Below, in pieces: positions 49,860-59,129 of a stretch of 64,000 bases of DNA; within the stretch, counting starts at the first letter, position 1; every line of letters starts with the position of its first letter. This DNA comes from JBKBIP01 sp046297495 (lineage in GTDB: Bacteria > Planctomycetota > Planctomycetia > Gemmatales > Gemmataceae). The notes under the pieces are model-generated. The model saw only the letters and a program-made list of their open reading frames with translations, was not told the DNA's origin and made no database searches. The position numbers and the translations under genes were made by a program. The stretch is taken from positions 1-64,000 of the forward strand of contig JBKBIP010000003.1 in the NCBI GenBank assembly GCA_046297495.1. The letters run 5' to 3'.

Positions 49860-50765
49860 ATGATCACCGACCCCATTTTCTATCGGCTGTTTGAAACCAG
49901 CCCGGAGACCTTCTTCCTGCTCTTGGGGATGTCCGCCGACGTGGCCCAGAAAATGGCGGCACGCTATCAGTATCAGGCCATCGAATTCAAGGAAACGTCC
50001 CATCGTGTCGATGGCATTTTCCTACCCAAGGAAGCGGGATTACCGCTGTACTTTTTGGAAGTTCAATTTTACCGTTTGCCGAGCATCTACGCGGATTTGC
50101 TGGTGAAGGTCTATACCTATTTGAAGCAACACCAGCCAGGGCAGCTGTTTTGCGGAGTGATTTTGTTCGCCGACCGCTCCCTGGAGCCGACGGAATTGGC
50201 CCCCTATCAGCCGTTGCTGGACGCCGGACTGATTCGCCGCTTCTATCTGGAAGAAATGCCGGAGCTGACGAATGCCCCATTGGGCTTGTCGATTCTGAAC
50301 TTGATTCGGCGGCCGGAGAGTGAAGCGCCGCTGCTGGCCCGTGACCTGGTGACGCGCGCCAAAACGGAAATCGAGGATGCAGCCCTACGGGCGGATCTGC
50401 TAGAATTCATTGAAACGATCATCATGTACAAAGTACCAAGTCTGAGCCGAGAGGAGATCAAAACCATGCTGCACTTACACGACATTCGTGAAAGCCGGGC
50501 TTACCAAGAAGCCAGGGCGGAAGGCCTTCAGGAAGGAATCAAAGAAGGAATCAAAGAAGGAATCAAAGAAGGAATCAAAGAAGGAATCAAAGAAGGAATC
50601 AAAGAAGGAATCAAAGAAGGAATCAAAGAAGGAATCAAAGAAGGAATTGCCTTGGCCATTACCAAGATGGCCGCGAAAAATATGTCGGTCGCGGAGATTG
50701 CCGCCATTCTGGAACTAGACGAAGAGCAAGTCCGTCAAGCCATCGCGCATGCGCATGGAGCTTGA
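49860..50765 (+). CDS. Rpn-like/DUF2887 PD-(D/E)XK nuclease (transposase-related)
   Basis: 301 residues. The N-terminal part resembles DUF2887/Rpn recombination-promoting nucleases: MITDPIFYRLFETSPETFF, QAIEFKETSHRVDGIFLP and LYFLEVQFYRLPSIYADLLV, in which D-x-n-E-x-Q/K resembles the PD-(D/E)XK site. Residues about 222-263 are a KEGI repeat from ten 12-base units. The C-terminus has a predicted helix-turn-helix-like end (MSVAEIAAILELDEEQVRQA). Such proteins may act in recombination; the role here is unknown. It follows the DUF1501 gene by 83 bases. Confidence 0.8.
   Translation: MITDPIFYRLFETSPETFFLLLGMSADVAQKMAARYQYQAIEFKETSHRVDGIFLPKEAGLPLYFLEVQFYRLPSIYADLLVKVYTYLKQHQPGQLFCGVILFADRSLEPTELAPYQPLLDAGLIRRFYLEEMPELTNAPLGLSILNLIRRPESEAPLLARDLVTRAKTEIEDAALRADLLEFIETIIMYKVPSLSREEIKTMLHLHDIRESRAYQEARAEGLQEGIKEGIKEGIKEGIKEGIKEGIKEGIKEGIKEGIKEGIALAITKMAAKNMSVAEIAAILELDEEQVRQAIAHAHGA
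50529..50648 (+). repeat. 12-bp coding tandem repeat, ten units
   Basis: Ten consecutive units of AAAGAAGGAATC. The first has CAG for AAA and the last ends GGAATT; the eight in between are identical. They encode KEGI repeats in the Rpn-like protein. Unit length is a multiple of three, so gain or loss by slippage keeps the frame. Confidence 0.95.
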
Positions 50766-50938
50766 GGGTCAATCCACCAGCGCGATCGAATACCTGAAAA
50801 GGCCCCGGAGATTCATCGGCATGGGGAATAGATGGCTTGGCTCATCCCGTATATGCTCTCGATTGTCAAGGCGAGCAGGTTGAGTGCCACGGTTATCCAA
50901 TGTTCTCCGCTCGTCAATTCCTATATGGATGAATTCCC

Positions 50939-52294
50939 ATGACCACCACCGTTCGAGATTTTGGCGCACACGGCGACGGCCGCACTGACGACACCGCCGC
51001 CATCAGCCACGCGGTCCAACAGGAGGGCGGGCAGCTCTTTTTTCCGCGCGGCGACTATCGCATCAGCCGGCCTATTTACATTCCGCTGGCCCAGGTGGGA
51101 CGGTTGAGCATCGCTGGGCAAGGGGGCACGGCCAAGCTGCTCATGGAAGGACATGGGCCGGCCTTGCACATCGTCGGCAGCCATCGCCGTTCGGCCAATC
51201 CCGCCGATTTCGTCGCGGACGTGTGGCGCCAGGAACGCTTTCCCCTGATTCAAGACCTGGAAATCGAAGGACGGCACCCGGAAGCGGACGGCATCCGTCT
51301 CGAAGGAGTCATGCAGCCGACCTTGCAATGCCTGCTGATTCGCCGCTGCCGCAACGGCGTCCATTTGACAACGCGCGATCGCAATGTGCTCATCACGGAT
51401 TGTCATATCTATGACTGCTCTGGCGTCGGCATTTTTTTGGATCGGCTCAATTTGCACCAGATCAACATCACCGGCAATCACATCAGCTATTGCCAGCGCG
51501 GCGGCATCGTGATTGCCGGCAGCGAGATTCGCAACTTGCAAATCTGTGGCAACGATATCGAGTATAACCATGACCTAAAAGCCGAAACCTCGGCGGACAT
51601 TCTGTTCGATTGCCGGGAAGGGACGGTGCGCGAGGGGACCATCGTGGGGAACACCATCCAGGCGGTGGCCAGTCCCGGCGGAGCCAACGTCCGTTTGCTG
51701 GGGTCCGCCGAGCATCCGAACGCCGTCGGCCTGTTCGCCATCACCGGCAACCTGATCGGCAGTCAGGAAACCGTGCTGCACCTGCAAGCCTGTCGCGGCG
51801 TGGTCGTGTCAGGGAATTGTTTGTACAGCGGCCGGCAGTTCGCCATCCGGGCCGAGGACGCCGAGCACCTGGTCATCGGCCCTAACAGCAACGACCACAA
51901 CCCGCAATACAAGGGCGCGTCCACCGACCGCATTTTGTTGCAGAATTGTCGCAACGTGACCGTGACGGGCCTGGTGCAGCAACACACGCTCCTCGCGGAA
52001 GGGGAACCGTCCGCCAGCTTCGAGGTGGCCGGCTGCCGGAATATCAGCATCACCGGCTGCCAAATCGTGAACGCCCGGCAACGCGGCATCTGGCTGCGCC
52101 AAAGCGAAATCGTCCGCGTGGCTGATTGCACGATTCACGGCCGCGCCGAGGACGCCACCTACCGCGCCGCCGTCGAAGTGACAGCCGACTGTCGGCATGT
52201 GATGATCGTGAATAATATCCTCGGCAAAGGGAGCGTGGCGGACTGGATCATGCCCAAGGATGTCGGCGCGGCCAGCGGAAACATGCTTATTTAG
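50939..52294 (+). CDS. Right-handed parallel beta-helix repeat protein (pectate-lyase-like)
   Basis: 451 residues. The N-terminus TTVRDFGAHGDGRTDDTAAI matches the pectate_lyase_3/glycosyl-hydrolase-28-type entry motif. Regular beta-helix turns follow (e.g. GDYRISRPIYIPLA, QPTLQCLLIRRCRNGVHLTT, ISITGCQIVNARQRGIWLR). No signal peptide or membrane anchor is visible, which is unusual for a polysaccharide-directed beta-helix protein. The enzyme activity and substrate are not determinable. It lies in a 174-base gap after the Rpn-like gene and is not obviously in an operon. Confidence 0.85.
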   Translation: MTTTVRDFGAHGDGRTDDTAAISHAVQQEGGQLFFPRGDYRISRPIYIPLAQVGRLSIAGQGGTAKLLMEGHGPALHIVGSHRRSANPADFVADVWRQERFPLIQDLEIEGRHPEADGIRLEGVMQPTLQCLLIRRCRNGVHLTTRDRNVLITDCHIYDCSGVGIFLDRLNLHQINITGNHISYCQRGGIVIAGSEIRNLQICGNDIEYNHDLKAETSADILFDCREGTVREGTIVGNTIQAVASPGGANVRLLGSAEHPNAVGLFAITGNLIGSQETVLHLQACRGVVVSGNCLYSGRQFAIRAEDAEHLVIGPNSNDHNPQYKGASTDRILLQNCRNVTVTGLVQQHTLLAEGEPSASFEVAGCRNISITGCQIVNARQRGIWLRQSEIVRVADCTIHGRAEDATYRAAVEVTADCRHVMIVNNILGKGSVADWIMPKDVGAASGNMLI

Positions 52295-52421
52295 TCCATG
52301 TCGCATCATCACTTCCGGATTGAGATGATGCGGGCTTGTCTGGCGCGGGTTGCTCGCGTGTGTGAAACGAGGAATCACTCCACTTCGTTGTCACATCCTC
52401 ATCCGCGATTGGCGATTGCCC

Positions 52422-53114
52422 TCAATTCGCGCTGAAATCTGGCGGGAAGTGACGTTCGGGATAGGTGGGCGGGGATGGGAGCCGCGCTTCCCGCAAGTGC
52501 CGCACGAGATGGCGCACGCGGCGTTCGACGTGGGTTTCCTCCAGCAGATGTTGTTTCACCGGCATGGACAGCGGCAAGGCAAAACTGAAGATGTCTGCCA
52601 AGTTATTTAGGGGCAGGTCGCTGTCAAATAGCCGCTCCAGCTGCTCACGAACGACCCCTTCCGGCGGAAACCAGCGCTGAACCTGTTGATCCAGCTGGCG
52701 GCGCAGGTCGAGGGCGTCGGCGGGAGCGGGTAGGCCACACTCCTTTAACAAATCCACCTGGGCGCTGCGGTAAAGTTTGTCGCTGTTCAGCTCACGGACG
52801 ATGCGGATACGGCTGAGTCCGTGCAGCAGGATGTTGTATCGGCCATCTTCCAATTCTTGCTCGGCCACGATCCGACCTAAACAGGCGATGCGGTGCAAGT
52901 CCGGTTGGCCTTCGTAATTCTCTTCCCAGCCCGGCTTGAGCAACACCAACGCGATGAGACGATCCCCCGCCAAGGCATCGGCGGTCATCCGCCGATAGCG
53001 CGGCTCGAAGATGTGCAATGGCTGCATCACTTGGGGAAACAGGACCACGTTGGGCAACGGGAACAGCGCGACGATGCCGCCGAAGTGGTGCAATGCGACT
53101 TGATCGTCATTCAT
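52422..53114 (-). CDS. LON substrate-binding (N-terminal) domain protein
   Basis: 230 residues with the LON peptidase N-terminal domain: ALFPLPNVVLFPQVMQPLHIFEPRYRRM and IACLGRIVAEQELEDGRYNI. No AAA or protease domain is attached, so it is a stand-alone LON-domain protein, sometimes a regulator or adaptor. ATG 53114 is used because a GGGGGA sequence precedes it. The DUF309 gene ends 39 bases upstream on the same strand, so the two may be co-transcribed. Confidence 0.9.
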   Translation of the reverse strand: MNDDQVALHHFGGIVALFPLPNVVLFPQVMQPLHIFEPRYRRMTADALAGDRLIALVLLKPGWEENYEGQPDLHRIACLGRIVAEQELEDGRYNILLHGLSRIRIVRELNSDKLYRSAQVDLLKECGLPAPADALDLRRQLDQQVQRWFPPEGVVREQLERLFDSDLPLNNLADIFSFALPLSMPVKQHLLEETHVERRVRHLVRHLREARLPSPPTYPERHFPPDFSAN

Positions 53115-53152
53115 GGGCCATCCCCCGCTCGTCATGGTTGCGGATGAAGGGG

Positions 53153-53578
53153 TCACTCCTCTTCCAGGTAATCCGCCGGGTCGGGCCAGGTTGTCGGTGG
53201 CGGATCCAGGACGATGCGCGGCAATTTCTCCTCATCCAGCTCGACGCCCCCCTCCGGCCGCGCCAGCAGCTCGCCATGGCAATGGTCCATCTGCCGCCAG
53301 AAGTCATCCACATCCATCCCCAAATAAGTAGGCCGATAGGGCGCCAGGTAATCGCGGCTGGAGTGGTACAGCTTGACGGCCCCCCGCAGGTTGCCGTTGC
53401 CAAAATGACACAAACCCACCGCGGCTTGAATCAAGCCCTGATAGAAGCGCCGTTCCGGGCCGGTCGTTTCCATCCACACCGCTTCCCAGATTTCATGCGC
53501 CTCGAAGAAATCGTGGTCGTTGAAAACCAGGATGCCGGCCAGGTAGCGCGGATCGTAATGGTCGTTGGTATCGTGCAT
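53153..53578 (-). CDS. DUF309 domain protein
   Basis: 141 residues of the small DUF309 family: GILVFNDHDFFEAHEIWEAVW and FYQGLIQAAVGLCHFGNGNL, with the H-E-x-W-E core. Conserved acidic and histidine residues suggest a metal or substrate site, but the function is unknown. Start ATG 53578; the frame is open upstream to 53655 without further conservation. It lies just upstream of the LON-domain gene, with which it is probably in one transcript. Confidence 0.9.
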   Translation of the reverse strand: MHDTNDHYDPRYLAGILVFNDHDFFEAHEIWEAVWMETTGPERRFYQGLIQAAVGLCHFGNGNLRGAVKLYHSSRDYLAPYRPTYLGMDVDDFWRQMDHCHGELLARPEGGVELDEEKLPRIVLDPPPTTWPDPADYLEEE

Positions 53579-53677
53579 AGTTTTATTATAGCAGGGCCAT
53601 TTGCATTTTCACCGCGCGAACGGTAGCCTAAGGACGCGGAATTGATGTCTGGCATCTTTCACCACGGGAGCCATTCC

Positions 53678-54364
53678 ATGCGAACAAGACGAATGATAGG
53701 CTTCGTGTCCGGTATTATGTCGGTTCTATGTCTTTCTAGCGGCGTCTCGGGACAATCGCAAGACACTACACAATCCCCGCTGACGCCGATTACCGATGAT
53801 CCAAAGCTGCCGCGCGTGTTGCTCATCGGCGATTCGATTTCGATCGGCTACACGCTGCCAACCCGGAACCTGTTGGAAGGAAAGGCCAACGTCCATCGCA
53901 TTCCCGAGAACGGCGGCCCGACCATCAATGGCTTGGCCAAGATCGATAAATGGCTGGGAGATGGCAAGTGGGACGTGATTCACTTCAACTGGGGGCTGCA
54001 CGACATCAAGATGGACACCGGCAAGCATCAGGTGCCCATTGAGCAGTATGAGAAAAACTTGCGCGAGCTGGTCCAGAAGCTGAAGAGAACCAACGCCCGC
54101 TTGGTCTGGGCCAGCACCACGCCGGTCCCCGACGCCAAGGTTAGCCCGCCGCGTCGCCCCGCCGACGTGGTGGCCTACAACGCCGTCGCCAAGAAGATCA
54201 TGGAAGAAAACGGCGTGGCCATCAACGATCTGTATGCTTTCGCCCTGCCCCGCTTGGAGAAGATTCAACGCCCCGCCAATGTCCATTTCACCGACGCCGG
54301 CTCGCAAGCCTTGGCCGAGGGAGTAGCGCGCAGTATTCTGATTGAGTTGAGACGGAAGAAGTAA
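53678..54364 (+). CDS. Secreted SGNH/GDSL-type hydrolase
   Basis: 228 residues with a signal peptide (MRTRRMIGFVSGIMSVLCLSSGVSG). SGNH block I is VLLIGDSISIGYT with the catalytic Ser, block III FNWGLHDIKMD, and a late VHFTDAGSQALAEGVA containing the His/Asp block. Family enzymes deacylate or hydrolyse esters of polysaccharides and lipids; the substrate is unknown. ATG 53678 was chosen because GGAG is 7 bases upstream; an earlier ATG at 53642 lacks a suitable site. Confidence 0.9.
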   Translation: MRTRRMIGFVSGIMSVLCLSSGVSGQSQDTTQSPLTPITDDPKLPRVLLIGDSISIGYTLPTRNLLEGKANVHRIPENGGPTINGLAKIDKWLGDGKWDVIHFNWGLHDIKMDTGKHQVPIEQYEKNLRELVQKLKRTNARLVWASTTPVPDAKVSPPRRPADVVAYNAVAKKIMEENGVAINDLYAFALPRLEKIQRPANVHFTDAGSQALAEGVARSILIELRRKK

Positions 54365-54476
54365 CGTGAGAATTCAGCGGTTCGCGTTCGAGTCCGCGTG
54401 CGCGAACTGCTGAATCCGCCATACACCCCGCACGACATTGTTCATTCCAGAGGGGACCACGCGGTAGCAGGTGCCC

Positions 54477-54506
54477 CTCGTTCCCAGACAGCAGCCCAGG
54501 AACGAG
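54477..54506. repeat. CTCGTTCCCAG-type dispersed repeat, copy 3
   Basis: A 30-base sequence beginning CTCGTTCCCAG and ending GGAACGAG, a complete palindrome with arms CTCGTTCC/GGAACGAG. It matches the 18520 copy apart from a few interior changes. It lies in the 277-base intergenic region before the cytochrome-WD40 gene, which contains no other recognisable element. Confidence 0.65.
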
Positions 54507-54641
54507 GACTAAATCCCCTTTGTCCGGGGGACCATTCCCCCCTTGTTACACATCCGTTACTTGCGGCAAATCGTTCTTTGCTAACATACTGATGCTAATT
54601 CACCCAATCACTTCCCTGCGCTCCTTCGCGGAGGAATGGAC

Positions 54642-57200
54642 ATGAGGTCGTGCCGTGTTACTTTGGTGGTGGGCCTATTTCTGGGAGCGGCCGCTGTGCG
54701 GGCCGAGGAACCCATCTTGGCGGAACAGGCGTATGGAGTGCTGAAACGCTATTGTCATCAGTGTCATGGCCAAGGGGGTTCCGCCAAGGGCGGGATGAAC
54801 TTTATCCTCGACCGGGAAACGCTGATACGGCGCGAAGTCCTCCTGCCAGGGAAGCCGGAGCAATCGAAACTGTTCCAGGAAGTGGCGCAAGCGCACATGC
54901 CCCCCGCTGGCGCAAGCGCGCGCCCCGGCGCGGCGGACATCGCCATTCTCAACCAGTGGATCGCGGCCGGAGCGCCGGCGTTCAGAGCCGCGCCGCCGCG
55001 ATCCTTTCTCAGCGATTCCTTGATCCTGGAGCGCATCGCCGCCGACTTGCGCGCCATCGACCCCCGGCAGCGGCGCTTCATGCGCTATCTCACTTTGCAC
55101 CATCTCTACAATGCTCAACAGCCTGACAGTGAACTGCACGCCACACGCCAAGCGTTGGCCCAATTGCTCAACAGTCTCTCTTGGCACCCGCGTCTGACCG
55201 TGCCGGCCGCCGTGGATGACGAACAGACCATTTTGCGTCTCGACTTGCGCGCCTATCAATGGAACGCTCGTTTGTGGGACCGAATCGTGGCGCTGTATCC
55301 CTATCGCCGCGATTTGGGACCATGGCGTGACATCTTCAAAGCGGAAAGCGGCGCGGAACTCCCGGTGCTGCGCGGCGATTGGTTCGTGGCCACCGCCGCC
55401 CGCCCGCCGCTGTACCATGATCTGCTGCGTTTGCCGAGCACGGACCGCGAATTGGAACGACAGCTGCGTGTCGAAGTGTTGACCAACAGCGATGAAGGAA
55501 CGGCATGGCGGGCTGGCTTTAACGGGTCGGGCGTGTCCAAGAACAACCGCCTGATCGAGCGCCACGACGCCGCCCATGGTGCTTATTGGCGCAGTTACGA
55601 CTTCGCCGACAATTTGGCACGGCACAATCTGTTCGAGCATCCGCTGGGACCAGCGCCGGGCCAGAATTCCTTTGAACATGCCGGCGGCGAGATCATTTTT
55701 CACCTACCCAACGGCTTGCTGGGATTCATGCTCGTGGACGCGCTGGGACGCCGCATTGACAAGGCGCCGGTCGAGATCGTGACCGATCCGCAGCGGCCTG
55801 ACAAAGTGATTGTCAATGGATTGTCGTGTTTTTCCTGTCACGGTCAGGGGTACATTTTCAAGGAGGACCAGGTCTGGCCGCACGTGGCCCAAAACCGCGC
55901 CGCCTTCAGCGCGGAACATGTGGATGTCATCAAATCCCTGTACGTGCCGCCGCTGCGTCTCAAAACGCTGCTCGATGAGGATAATGAGCGTTACCATGAA
56001 GCCTTGCGCCGGCTGGACATATTGTTGACCGAAAAAGATGCCCTCACCGCTGTCACCTTGCGCTATGAGGCAGAGCTGGACATCGTCATGGCTGCTGGCG
56101 AAACCGGGTTAGCTCCCCTGGAGTTACAAAAACAGTTGCCAACTTCGCCCGACATCCGTCGCGTCTTCGGCCCGCTGGCCAACGCGCGCGGCACGGTGCA
56201 GCGCGACTTGTGGGAAACGGAGTTCTCCCGCCTGGTTCGCGAGCTGAAATTGGACGATCAACTGACATCAACTTCCGCTGCGGCGCCGGTTGCCGCCGAC
56301 GCCGCTCTTCCCTTCGCTGGCCACACGGCCCCGGTAACATGCGTTTCCTTCAGTCCGAACGGGCAATGGGTGCTGACAGGCAGCGCGGACCAAACGTTGC
56401 GCTTGTGGCAAGTCCCGACCGGCGGCGCCGCGCGCCGTTTTGTGGGACATGCCGACGCCATCACGGCGCTAGCCTGGTCCGGAGACGGCCGGCGGATCAT
56501 CTCCGGCAGCGCCGACCGCACGGTGCGCGTCTGGGACGTGTCCAGTGGTCAATTATTGCGGACATTCACGGGACATACCGACGCGGTGCATGGCGTGGCC
56601 CTGTCCGCTGATGGCCGATGGGCGGCATCCGGCGGCCGTGACCGCACCATCCGCCTGTGGGACGTGGCGCGTGGCAAGGAAGCGCGGGTGTTGACCGGCC
56701 ACACTCGACAAGTAAATAGCATTGCATTTTCCCAAGATGGACAAAAAGTATTATCCGGCAGTCATGATGGCACGGTCCGGCTCTGGGAGTTTCAGAGCGG
56801 CAAAGAGCTGCTCCGCTTGGCTGGTCATGGGCGGGAAGTATATGCCGTCACCTTGGCAGCGGATGGAAAATTCGCCCTGTCCGGCGGCAACGACAAGACC
56901 GCTCGTTTGTGGGACTTGACGACCGGCCAGGAAATCCGCCGCTTCACCGGCCACGACAACGCCATCATCGCCGTGGCCATCAACGGTTCCGGCCAGCAGA
57001 TTTTGACAGGCAGCAGCCAGTATGGCACGCCCGATCAAGTGCTGCGCCGCTGGGATTGTGACACCGGCAAGCAAATTCAGGCTATCGCCCCGTCGCCGTC
57101 GGCCCGCGTCGCCGCTGTTGCCTTTTCCCCGGATGGTCGCTACGCTTTGACCGCCAATGCGGATAACGGAACGCTGCGCTGGTGGGAATTGCCGGAGTGA
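54642..57200 (+). CDS. Secreted dihaem-motif cytochrome c fused to WD40 repeats
   Basis: 852 residues. Signal peptide (VTLVVGLFLGAAAVRAEE). The planctomycete-type cytochrome domain has CHQCH at 38-42, and a second haem-type CFSCH at 396-400 lies in the long middle region. From about residue 553 there are seven WD40 repeats (GHTAPVTCVSFSPNGQWVLT, GHADAITALAWSGDGRRIIS and so on), likely one seven-bladed propeller. ATG 54642 is chosen because GGAGG lies 7 bases before it, whereas it abuts the ATG at 54636. Haem binding and WD40 imply redox-linked protein binding in the periplasm. The MuiA-like gene follows after 68 bases. Confidence 0.87.
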   Translation: MRSCRVTLVVGLFLGAAAVRAEEPILAEQAYGVLKRYCHQCHGQGGSAKGGMNFILDRETLIRREVLLPGKPEQSKLFQEVAQAHMPPAGASARPGAADIAILNQWIAAGAPAFRAAPPRSFLSDSLILERIAADLRAIDPRQRRFMRYLTLHHLYNAQQPDSELHATRQALAQLLNSLSWHPRLTVPAAVDDEQTILRLDLRAYQWNARLWDRIVALYPYRRDLGPWRDIFKAESGAELPVLRGDWFVATAARPPLYHDLLRLPSTDRELERQLRVEVLTNSDEGTAWRAGFNGSGVSKNNRLIERHDAAHGAYWRSYDFADNLARHNLFEHPLGPAPGQNSFEHAGGEIIFHLPNGLLGFMLVDALGRRIDKAPVEIVTDPQRPDKVIVNGLSCFSCHGQGYIFKEDQVWPHVAQNRAAFSAEHVDVIKSLYVPPLRLKTLLDEDNERYHEALRRLDILLTEKDALTAVTLRYEAELDIVMAAGETGLAPLELQKQLPTSPDIRRVFGPLANARGTVQRDLWETEFSRLVRELKLDDQLTSTSAAAPVAADAALPFAGHTAPVTCVSFSPNGQWVLTGSADQTLRLWQVPTGGAARRFVGHADAITALAWSGDGRRIISGSADRTVRVWDVSSGQLLRTFTGHTDAVHGVALSADGRWAASGGRDRTIRLWDVARGKEARVLTGHTRQVNSIAFSQDGQKVLSGSHDGTVRLWEFQSGKELLRLAGHGREVYAVTLAADGKFALSGGNDKTARLWDLTTGQEIRRFTGHDNAIIAVAINGSGQQILTGSSQYGTPDQVLRRWDCDTGKQIQAIAPSPSARVAAVAFSPDGRYALTANADNGTLRWWELPE

Positions 57201-57268
57201 GGGAAGCGGCAGCGGCGTGATCCATGAATTACCTTCCATTTCCTCATGATTCGGAAAGGACCCATTCC

Positions 57269-59122
57269 ATGTTGCATCGTCTGTTCTTGTCCCTGTTGCT
57301 GGTCGCGGCGTGTCCGTTGGCCTTATTCGCGGCGGCGGAAGAATCCGCTCCGCCCATGCCCGCCACCAGCAAGATCGTGCATGTCACGGTCTATCCCAAC
57401 AGCGCTCTGGTCACGCGCGAAGTCGAAGTGCCGGCGGGGGCCGGCGCGGCGGAGCTGGTGGTCACGCCGCTGCCGCCGCAGACCATCAATAGCTCCCTCT
57501 ATTCCGAGGGGAGCGATGGCATCCGCGTGCTGACCACACGCTTTCGCACGCGGGCCATCAAGGAGGACACGCGAGAGGAAGTCCGCAAGATCGAGGATCA
57601 GCTCAAGACCTTGACGCTGGCGAATCAGAAGCTTCAAGCCGACAGCCGCACCATCGAGCAGAACATGCAAATGCTGGCCAAGCTGGAAAACTTCGCCGCC
57701 GTCAGCGCCACCAGCAGCACCGAGAAAGGGACGCTCAACGGCGAAAACGTCATCGCCTTGGCCAAGTATGTCATGGAATCGCGCGCCGAGAAGGCCAAGG
57801 AGCTGGTCGGCTTGCAGCAGCAGATGCAGGACAACCAGGAACAAATCAATTACTTGCAACGCCAGCGCAACGAGCTGTCGGCCGGTTCTAGCAAGACGGA
57901 ACGGGACGCGGTCATTGTCGTCGAGAAATCCACTCCGGCCGCCGGCAAGGTGCGTTTGAACTATCTGGTGTCGGCGGCGTCGTGGCGGCCCCAGTACAAG
58001 CTGCGCGCGGGGCAGGATGAGAAGGAACCCGTGCAGCTCGAATATCTGGCCGCCCTGCTGCAACAGACCGGCGAGGACTGGAGCCACGTGGACCTGGTGC
58101 TGTCCACTGCCGAGCCGATGCTCAACGCCGCCCCGCCCGATTTGAAGATGCTGGCAGTGGCTGTCATGGATCGCAACGGTGTCCAACAGGCGGCCTTCAC
58201 GCCGTCGCCCCCCGGCCAAGCCATTCCGCAGTTCAGCCCCAACGCGCCATCGATGCCGATGCCAGTGACTGCCACGCAACCATCCACGCATCTTAAGGAA
58301 CAAGCCAAGAGCCTGCGTATGCAGGCCCAGCAAGAACTCAATGAGAAACAAGAGACACGCGGCAATTTGCTGTACAATCAGGCATCGGCGTTCGATCAGG
58401 CTGACGAGCTGATCAACTCTGATCCCGTGTCCGTCTTGGGCATGCGACTGGCCAAACCCCGCAACGCCAACGAAGGACCGACGGTGAGTTATCACCTGAG
58501 TACCAAGCTCAGCGTGCCGTCGCGCAACGATGAACAGGTCGTCGAGATCACGCGCATCGAGATGACGCCGGAATACTACTACAAGGCCATCCCGGTGCTG
58601 ACGCCGCATGTCTATCGGCTGGCCAACTTGACCAACAAGAGCAAAACCGTCCTGTTGCCCGGCGAAGGAACCATGTACCAGGGGAGCGATTTCGTCGGCC
58701 GGATGAATCTGCCCTTGGTGGCCATTGGCGAGCAATTCACCGCCGGCTTCGGCGTCGATCCGCAGCTGCAAGTCCAGCGGCAAATGATAGACAAGAGCCG
58801 GACATCCCAGGGAGGCAACCAGGTGTTGTCTTATCAGTATCGCATTCTGGTCAACAGCTACAAGACCGAGCCGGTCAAGCTGCAAGTGTGGGACCGCCTA
58901 CCCCACGCCGAGGCGGAAGCGATGGCCGTCACCTTGGTCAAGGCGACGCCGGAAATTTGCGCCGACCCGCTCTACGTGCGTGAGGACCGGCCCAAGAATC
59001 TATTACGTTGGGATGTCAAGGTCGATCCGACCATGAACGGCGAGAAAGCCATGAGCATCAACTACGAGTTCAAGCTGGAACTCGACCGGCAAATGATCAT
59101 TAGCAGCTTCACGACGCGCTGA
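57269..59122 (+). CDS. Mucoidy inhibitor MuiA family (DUF4139) protein
   Basis: 617 residues. Signal peptide (HRLFLSLLLVAACPLALFAA). N-terminal domain: VHVTVYPNSALVTREVEVPA with a coiled-coil helical hairpin (about 110-215). A DUF4139 C-terminal part follows: VRLNYLVSAASWRPQYKLRA, GEDWSHVDLVLSTAEP and PVKLQVWDRLPHAEAEAMAV. Family members are surface or envelope proteins of unknown mechanism first named for effects on mucoid growth. ATG 57269 has AAAGGA 8 bases upstream. It follows the cytochrome-WD40 gene by 68 bases, so co-expression is possible. Confidence 0.88.
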   Translation: MLHRLFLSLLLVAACPLALFAAAEESAPPMPATSKIVHVTVYPNSALVTREVEVPAGAGAAELVVTPLPPQTINSSLYSEGSDGIRVLTTRFRTRAIKEDTREEVRKIEDQLKTLTLANQKLQADSRTIEQNMQMLAKLENFAAVSATSSTEKGTLNGENVIALAKYVMESRAEKAKELVGLQQQMQDNQEQINYLQRQRNELSAGSSKTERDAVIVVEKSTPAAGKVRLNYLVSAASWRPQYKLRAGQDEKEPVQLEYLAALLQQTGEDWSHVDLVLSTAEPMLNAAPPDLKMLAVAVMDRNGVQQAAFTPSPPGQAIPQFSPNAPSMPMPVTATQPSTHLKEQAKSLRMQAQQELNEKQETRGNLLYNQASAFDQADELINSDPVSVLGMRLAKPRNANEGPTVSYHLSTKLSVPSRNDEQVVEITRIEMTPEYYYKAIPVLTPHVYRLANLTNKSKTVLLPGEGTMYQGSDFVGRMNLPLVAIGEQFTAGFGVDPQLQVQRQMIDKSRTSQGGNQVLSYQYRILVNSYKTEPVKLQVWDRLPHAEAEAMAVTLVKATPEICADPLYVREDRPKNLLRWDVKVDPTMNGEKAMSINYEFKLELDRQMIISSFTTR

Positions 59123-59129
59123 TACCATC

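Noticed and set aside
50529..50648. Possible CRISPR-like array
   Set aside because: Units are only 12 bases long, contiguous with no spacers, and in frame with a coding sequence.
57323..58885. 520-residue minus-strand open frame over the MuiA-like gene
   Set aside because: Compositional shadow; the product is a His/Leu/Gln-rich sequence without family motifs, and the plus-strand gene is convincing.
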